Source: CAZFQD01 sp964520885 (GTDB lineage: Bacteria; Bacillota; Clostridia; Oscillospirales; SIG519). Taken from it: DNA of 8,730 nucleotides. Location: assembly GCA_964520885.1 (NCBI GenBank), contig CAZFQD010000096.1, positions 1 through 8,730 of the forward strand. The letters are read 5' to 3'. How positions within the stretch are numbered: the first letter of the stretch is position 1; every line of letters starts with the position of its first letter. Both the position numbers and the translations under genes were made by a program. The notes beneath the pieces are model-generated. The model searched no databases, was not told the DNA's origin, and saw only the letters and a program-made list of their open reading frames with translations. Shown here one piece after another: positions 6,057 to 8,730 of this stretch.

Positions 6057-6076
6057 GGAACGGTTAAAACCGTTCC
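6057..6076 (-). terminator. GGAACGG palindrome, possible terminator of the leftward operon
   Basis: GGAACGGTT (6057-6065) and AACCGTTCC (6068-6076) form 9-bp perfect arms around AA. Read on the - strand, the stem is followed by ACAATTTTTATAAA, so it could be a weak intrinsic terminator for the leftward pair of genes ending at 6172. On the + strand no T-run follows. It shares the outer GGAACG/CGTTCC sequence with the palindrome at 3387-3406 and may be a member of the same repeat family. Confidence 0.5.
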
Positions 6077-6105
6077 GCTTGGTCATTAAAGGCGACAACC
6101 GAAAT

Positions 6106-6132
6106 TTTCCACTTTCCACTTTCCACTTTCCA
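6106..6132. repeat. Tandem TTTCCAC heptamer repeat
   Basis: The unit TTTCCAC occurs three times in full and once as TTTCCA, directly head to tail, followed by looser TTTTTAACTTTCAACTTTTT sequence. It lies in the convergent gap between the SLOG-like gene and the leftward operon. Such strings, on the other strand GTGGAAA units leading into GTTGAAAG and GACAATT, are familiar low-complexity intergenic sequence in some Clostridia. No function can be assigned. Confidence 0.7.
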
Positions 6133-6153
6133 TTTTTAACTTTCAACTTTTTA

Positions 6154-6167
6154 AATTGTCAATCGTC
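6154..6167 (-). repeat. GACGATTGACAATT repeat, right copy (inverted)
   Basis: AATTGTCAATCGTC is the exact reverse complement of 4464-4477. It begins just beyond the stop codon of the leftward 380-residue gene. With the left copy it brackets about 1.7 kb containing the two XRE genes, the broken copy and the SLOG-like gene. Confidence 0.55.
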
Positions 6168-6171
6168 TTAA

Positions 6172-7314
6172 TTATCTTGTATTCAACAATAAATCCTTTG
6201 AATAAAGCAAATTAAATTCATTAAAGTCAAGTTTTACTACATCTGATTTTTTTACCCTTAAAACTACATCTTTTGCACTAACCATATCGCTTTGGTCAAC
6301 ATTAGGCCAAAAGTCTTCTTTAAAATCACTCTTTTTCCATTCTGAGTATAGATTCTTATAAAATTCTGGCGTATAGGCAAAAGAACTATTTTGCCATTCC
6401 AAACTATCTACTACAATATATGTTCCAAAATCTAAAATAAAAAATCCTTTATCTAACGACTCAACTGATCTTATTTTACTTGCAACAGAGCTATAAATCC
6501 TTGTCTTTTGCGAGTTTGGATTGCAAAAATTCTCAAGGGTTGAGTTAAATCTTTGCTGGCGAATTCTCAAAAGCATTGCTGGTGATAAACCTATATCCAC
6601 ATTATTTTCCTCAATTGAAAGCCTATGCAAAATTGCATCATTTACAGTTGAGGACATTTCATCGTAATTAATTTTTGCTGTATAATTCATTAATGCAGGT
6701 TTTAAAAACTCCACTTTTGAAGTGCTAATTAAATTAGCAAGTATACCCTCATTTTGTATCAATTCCTCTTTTTCGCATTTTGAAAGATATATCATTCTGA
6801 ATTGTTGACAAAATAGCGAATTTATCATTAAATTATATTTTTTGCAAAGTTCATCAATAGTTGTTTTATCAATTTTAATTATTTCTATTGAACGAACATA
6901 TATTTCATCCCAGGGCAATTCTGTTCTACCAATAAGAGTTTTTTCGTAATCCTTAGGTTTATTTTCACTCATCCATTCACAGCAAAGAGAAAAAAGTTCC
7001 ACTGCCCTTTTATTGTTGGGATTAATTTGGCAGTAAATCCATCCAATATCAAATAAAGCAGAATAAATCCTGCTCTTAAAAACCAATTTTAGTTTTTTGA
7101 ATTCTTGATCAGTACATAACTTTGTTAGCGAATAAACATAATTTAACTGGGATGAAGAAAGAGCATCAAAACTACCTTTATATTTTTCTCTAACATCGTT
7201 TACCACCATTAAGGCAACACTTTCATCTGACAAAGCATAGTCCTCAGCTAATGGAAAATGGCTTGCAAGAGAAGCATTTATCTCTTTTAGGTGTTTTGGT
7301 TCAAATGTGAACAC
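6172..7314 (-). CDS. Uncharacterised 380-aa protein, possible distant EH-signature (ZorC-like) relative
   Basis: I do not recognise this protein with confidence. It has no signal peptide or membrane segment. Residues 1-260 look mostly helical. A mixed C-terminal part (about 272-372) contains a strand-rich stretch, GFFILDFGTYIVVDSLEW (290-307), followed by FAYTPEFYKNLYSEWKK. From memory, EH-signature proteins, which include ZorC of Zorya anti-phage systems, have a comparable strand pair of the form 'AFI..iGdY.ivEFS..GNA.Y'. Here Asp303 would replace the glutamate, and no obvious matching histidine follows, so the relationship is tentative. The start is GTG (7312-7314), supported by GGAGG (complement of 7325-7329) 10 bases upstream; no ATG fits as well. 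It begins 16 bases after the stop of the membrane coiled-coil gene, so the two are co-transcribed and probably act together. Confidence 0.85.
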   Translation of the reverse strand: MFTFEPKHLKEINASLASHFPLAEDYALSDESVALMVVNDVREKYKGSFDALSSSQLNYVYSLTKLCTDQEFKKLKLVFKSRIYSALFDIGWIYCQINPNNKRAVELFSLCCEWMSENKPKDYEKTLIGRTELPWDEIYVRSIEIIKIDKTTIDELCKKYNLMINSLFCQQFRMIYLSKCEKEELIQNEGILANLISTSKVEFLKPALMNYTAKINYDEMSSTVNDAILHRLSIEENNVDIGLSPAMLLRIRQQRFNSTLENFCNPNSQKTRIYSSVASKIRSVESLDKGFFILDFGTYIVVDSLEWQNSSFAYTPEFYKNLYSEWKKSDFKEDFWPNVDQSDMVSAKDVVLRVKKSDVVKLDFNEFNLLYSKDLLLNTR

Positions 7315-7330
7315 TTTTAATTAACCTCCA

Positions 7331-8701
7331 TTAACCTTCTGAATCTTTTATTGCTTTAACAGCCTTTGGCAAAGCATCTGCCGCCTCTTGAATATTAACC
7401 GTAACGGTTACTAATCTTTTTACAATTTCAGCTAAAGAACTATCAATTTGTGTTAGGGCTTCCGAAACCGTTTTTTCTATGCCAAGTTCAAAACGATCTG
7501 TTTGATTATCAACATCGCCCTTAAAATTACTAATGTTATTATTAAGTTGATTTGCAATAGTTTGCAGAGTGCTAATATGTGTTTCTAAGGATACATTAAG
7601 ATTATTTATACTACCTGTAAAAGTACTTGAATATGTTTCGGCACTGGTTACAATTTTTTGATATTCAGCCGATACAGCCTCATTAATCTTTTCAGTAACA
7701 TTACTTAAATTTTTATCAAGATTTTCACCAAAATCATTATATATATTTGAAATACCTGTTGAAAAGTTATTGGCAGAGGAATTAATATTTTGCGAAATTT
7801 CTTTTAAAGTATTTACCGTTTCTGAAATTGCATTAGTAGTTTCGCTTAGATTAGTTGAAAATTCTGATAGAACTCCCTTTGCGGCATTTTCAGTATTAAC
7901 CTGCATAGCATTTACAGCTTCATTTAACATATTTGCTGTTTTTTCATTATGACTTGACAATTCATTTGTAGCCTGCAAAGCTAAGTTTTGTGCTTGTTCA
8001 TTAGCTAAATGCAAACTCTTAATCATTTCATTATTATCATTAATATTTGTTTGCATTGAAGCTATTGATTGTGTTGCACTGTCCATAACAGTTCCTAATT
8101 CAATTATTTTATCACTAAGCATTGTAGCCGCAGATGAAACTGATGATGAAATAGCATTTGACTGTTCATAAGCATTTGTATAAAGATTAGATAACTCATT
8201 TATATTTGAAGTAACCTTAGTTAGTTCATTAGAAAAAGTAGCAGTAGTATTTTGCATAGAAAATATTACTTCGCCTTGCTTTTCAATATACTCAGTAGTT
8301 TTAGAAGCCATTAAATCAGCTAACATAACTGCTAATTCTTTCATTCCATTTTCTTGGGTTTTCATTGTTTGCTCTGAAATTTCTGCAATACGCTTTGTAG
8401 CTTCATTAACTGTTGGCAATAAATCCTTTGTAATAAGTTGATTATAATGATTATTTACCTTTTCTACTAAAACTCTATCGGTATATTCAGCAAGCTTTTT
8501 CGCCAAAAGTTCTGCTGCATTTGAAAAAAGTTCCTCTTGAGTAACAATTATGTCTCTTTTCATATTTTCTCTTGACTTTTTGTTTTGCTTTGATTGCAAA
8601 AAAATAAATATAACTATGATAATTAAAAATCCTACTACAATCTCAGCTATTAGCCCGAATGCTACAGGACCTGAAAGCATCTCATTCAAGAAATTTAGCA
8701 T
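7331..8701 (-). CDS. Single-pass membrane protein with long coiled-coil tail (456 aa)
   Basis: A single hydrophobic segment (about residues 14-35, rich in I, V, F and L) is followed by a basic stretch (KQNKKSRENMKR, 38-49). By the positive-inside rule this puts the ~400-residue remainder in the cytoplasm. The tail (about 50-450) is low in aromatic residues, rich in N, S, T, E and A, and shows long heptad-like runs such as ATNELSSHNEKTANMLNEAV. It should form extended helical coiled coil resembling chemoreceptor or apolipoprotein-like domains. It lacks a HAMP domain and the conserved chemoreceptor hairpin tip, so it is not a normal chemoreceptor. Such tails also occur in ZorA-type MotA relatives, but those have several membrane helices; only one is seen here. 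The ATG at 8699-8701 follows a GGAGGGG ribosome binding site (complement of 8707-8713). The gene lies 16 bases upstream of the 380-residue gene. Whether it is first in its operon cannot be seen. Confidence 0.85.
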   Translation of the reverse strand: MLNFLNEMLSGPVAFGLIAEIVVGFLIIIVIFIFLQSKQNKKSRENMKRDIIVTQEELFSNAAELLAKKLAEYTDRVLVEKVNNHYNQLITKDLLPTVNEATKRIAEISEQTMKTQENGMKELAVMLADLMASKTTEYIEKQGEVIFSMQNTTATFSNELTKVTSNINELSNLYTNAYEQSNAISSSVSSAATMLSDKIIELGTVMDSATQSIASMQTNINDNNEMIKSLHLANEQAQNLALQATNELSSHNEKTANMLNEAVNAMQVNTENAAKGVLSEFSTNLSETTNAISETVNTLKEISQNINSSANNFSTGISNIYNDFGENLDKNLSNVTEKINEAVSAEYQKIVTSAETYSSTFTGSINNLNVSLETHISTLQTIANQLNNNISNFKGDVDNQTDRFELGIEKTVSEALTQIDSSLAEIVKRLVTVTVNIQEAADALPKAVKAIKDSEG

Positions 8702-8730
8702 ATTTTCCCCTCCAAAGTGTAAAATATAAT

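Noticed and set aside
6106..6132. CRISPR array
   Set aside because: The repeats are 7-base contiguous units without spacers and there are no cas genes nearby.
7770..7952. Rightward 60-residue open frame
   Set aside because: It is antisense to the coiled-coil gene; the repetitive helical codons create such shadows.
7331..8701. Calling the 456-residue protein a methyl-accepting chemotaxis protein
   Set aside because: The helical tail resembles one in composition, but there is no periplasmic sensor domain, no HAMP domain and no recognisable conserved hairpin tip.
7331..8701. Calling the 456-residue protein ZorA or MotA outright
   Set aside because: Those families have several membrane helices and a conserved motor core; only one hydrophobic segment is visible here.

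Overview
This is a low-GC window from a Gram-positive bacterium, most likely a member of the Clostridia. The signs are AT-rich codon use, strong GGAGG-type ribosome binding sites before most genes, and the gene order DUF512 radical-SAM protein, der, plsY, gpsA, which I know as a conserved clostridial neighbourhood. The genus cannot be told from the sequence.

The left half (1-4535, + strand) is housekeeping. A DUF512/PDZ iron-sulfur protein is followed 16 bases later by the ribosome-assembly GTPase Der, then by PlsY and GpsA. PlsY (acyl-phosphate:glycerol-3-phosphate acyltransferase) and GpsA (glycerol-3-phosphate dehydrogenase) are consecutive steps: GpsA makes the glycerol-3-phosphate that PlsY acylates at the start of phospholipid synthesis. 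The run closes with a clear intrinsic terminator at 4505-4535. A 20-bp perfect palindrome sits between plsY and gpsA.

The middle (about 4464-6167) is a small accessory island with two regulator modules in tandem. Each has an XRE-type helix-turn-helix gene on the - strand, divergent from a + strand gene beginning with the same 11 codons. In the right-hand module that gene is intact and encodes a 159-residue SLOG/DUF1273-like protein. In the left-hand module only its first ~41 bases survive, running out of frame into another apparent coding remnant. Both intergenic regions contain sigma-A-like promoters overlaid with inverted repeats, which look like operators for the adjacent repressors. The right-hand one has a near-perfect 27-bp palindrome. 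A 14-base sequence (GACGATTGACAATT) occurs on one side of the island and in inverted orientation on the other.

The right end (6172-8701, - strand) is a two-gene unit of unrecognised function. The upstream gene encodes a single-pass membrane protein with a ~400-residue helical, probably coiled-coil tail. The downstream gene, 16 bases away, encodes a 380-residue soluble protein. Its C-terminal segment faintly recalls the EH-signature (ZorC-like) proteins of Zorya-type anti-phage loci. The unit may extend beyond the right edge. Together with the SLOG/XRE island, this makes the right half a candidate conflict or defence region, but that is inference only.
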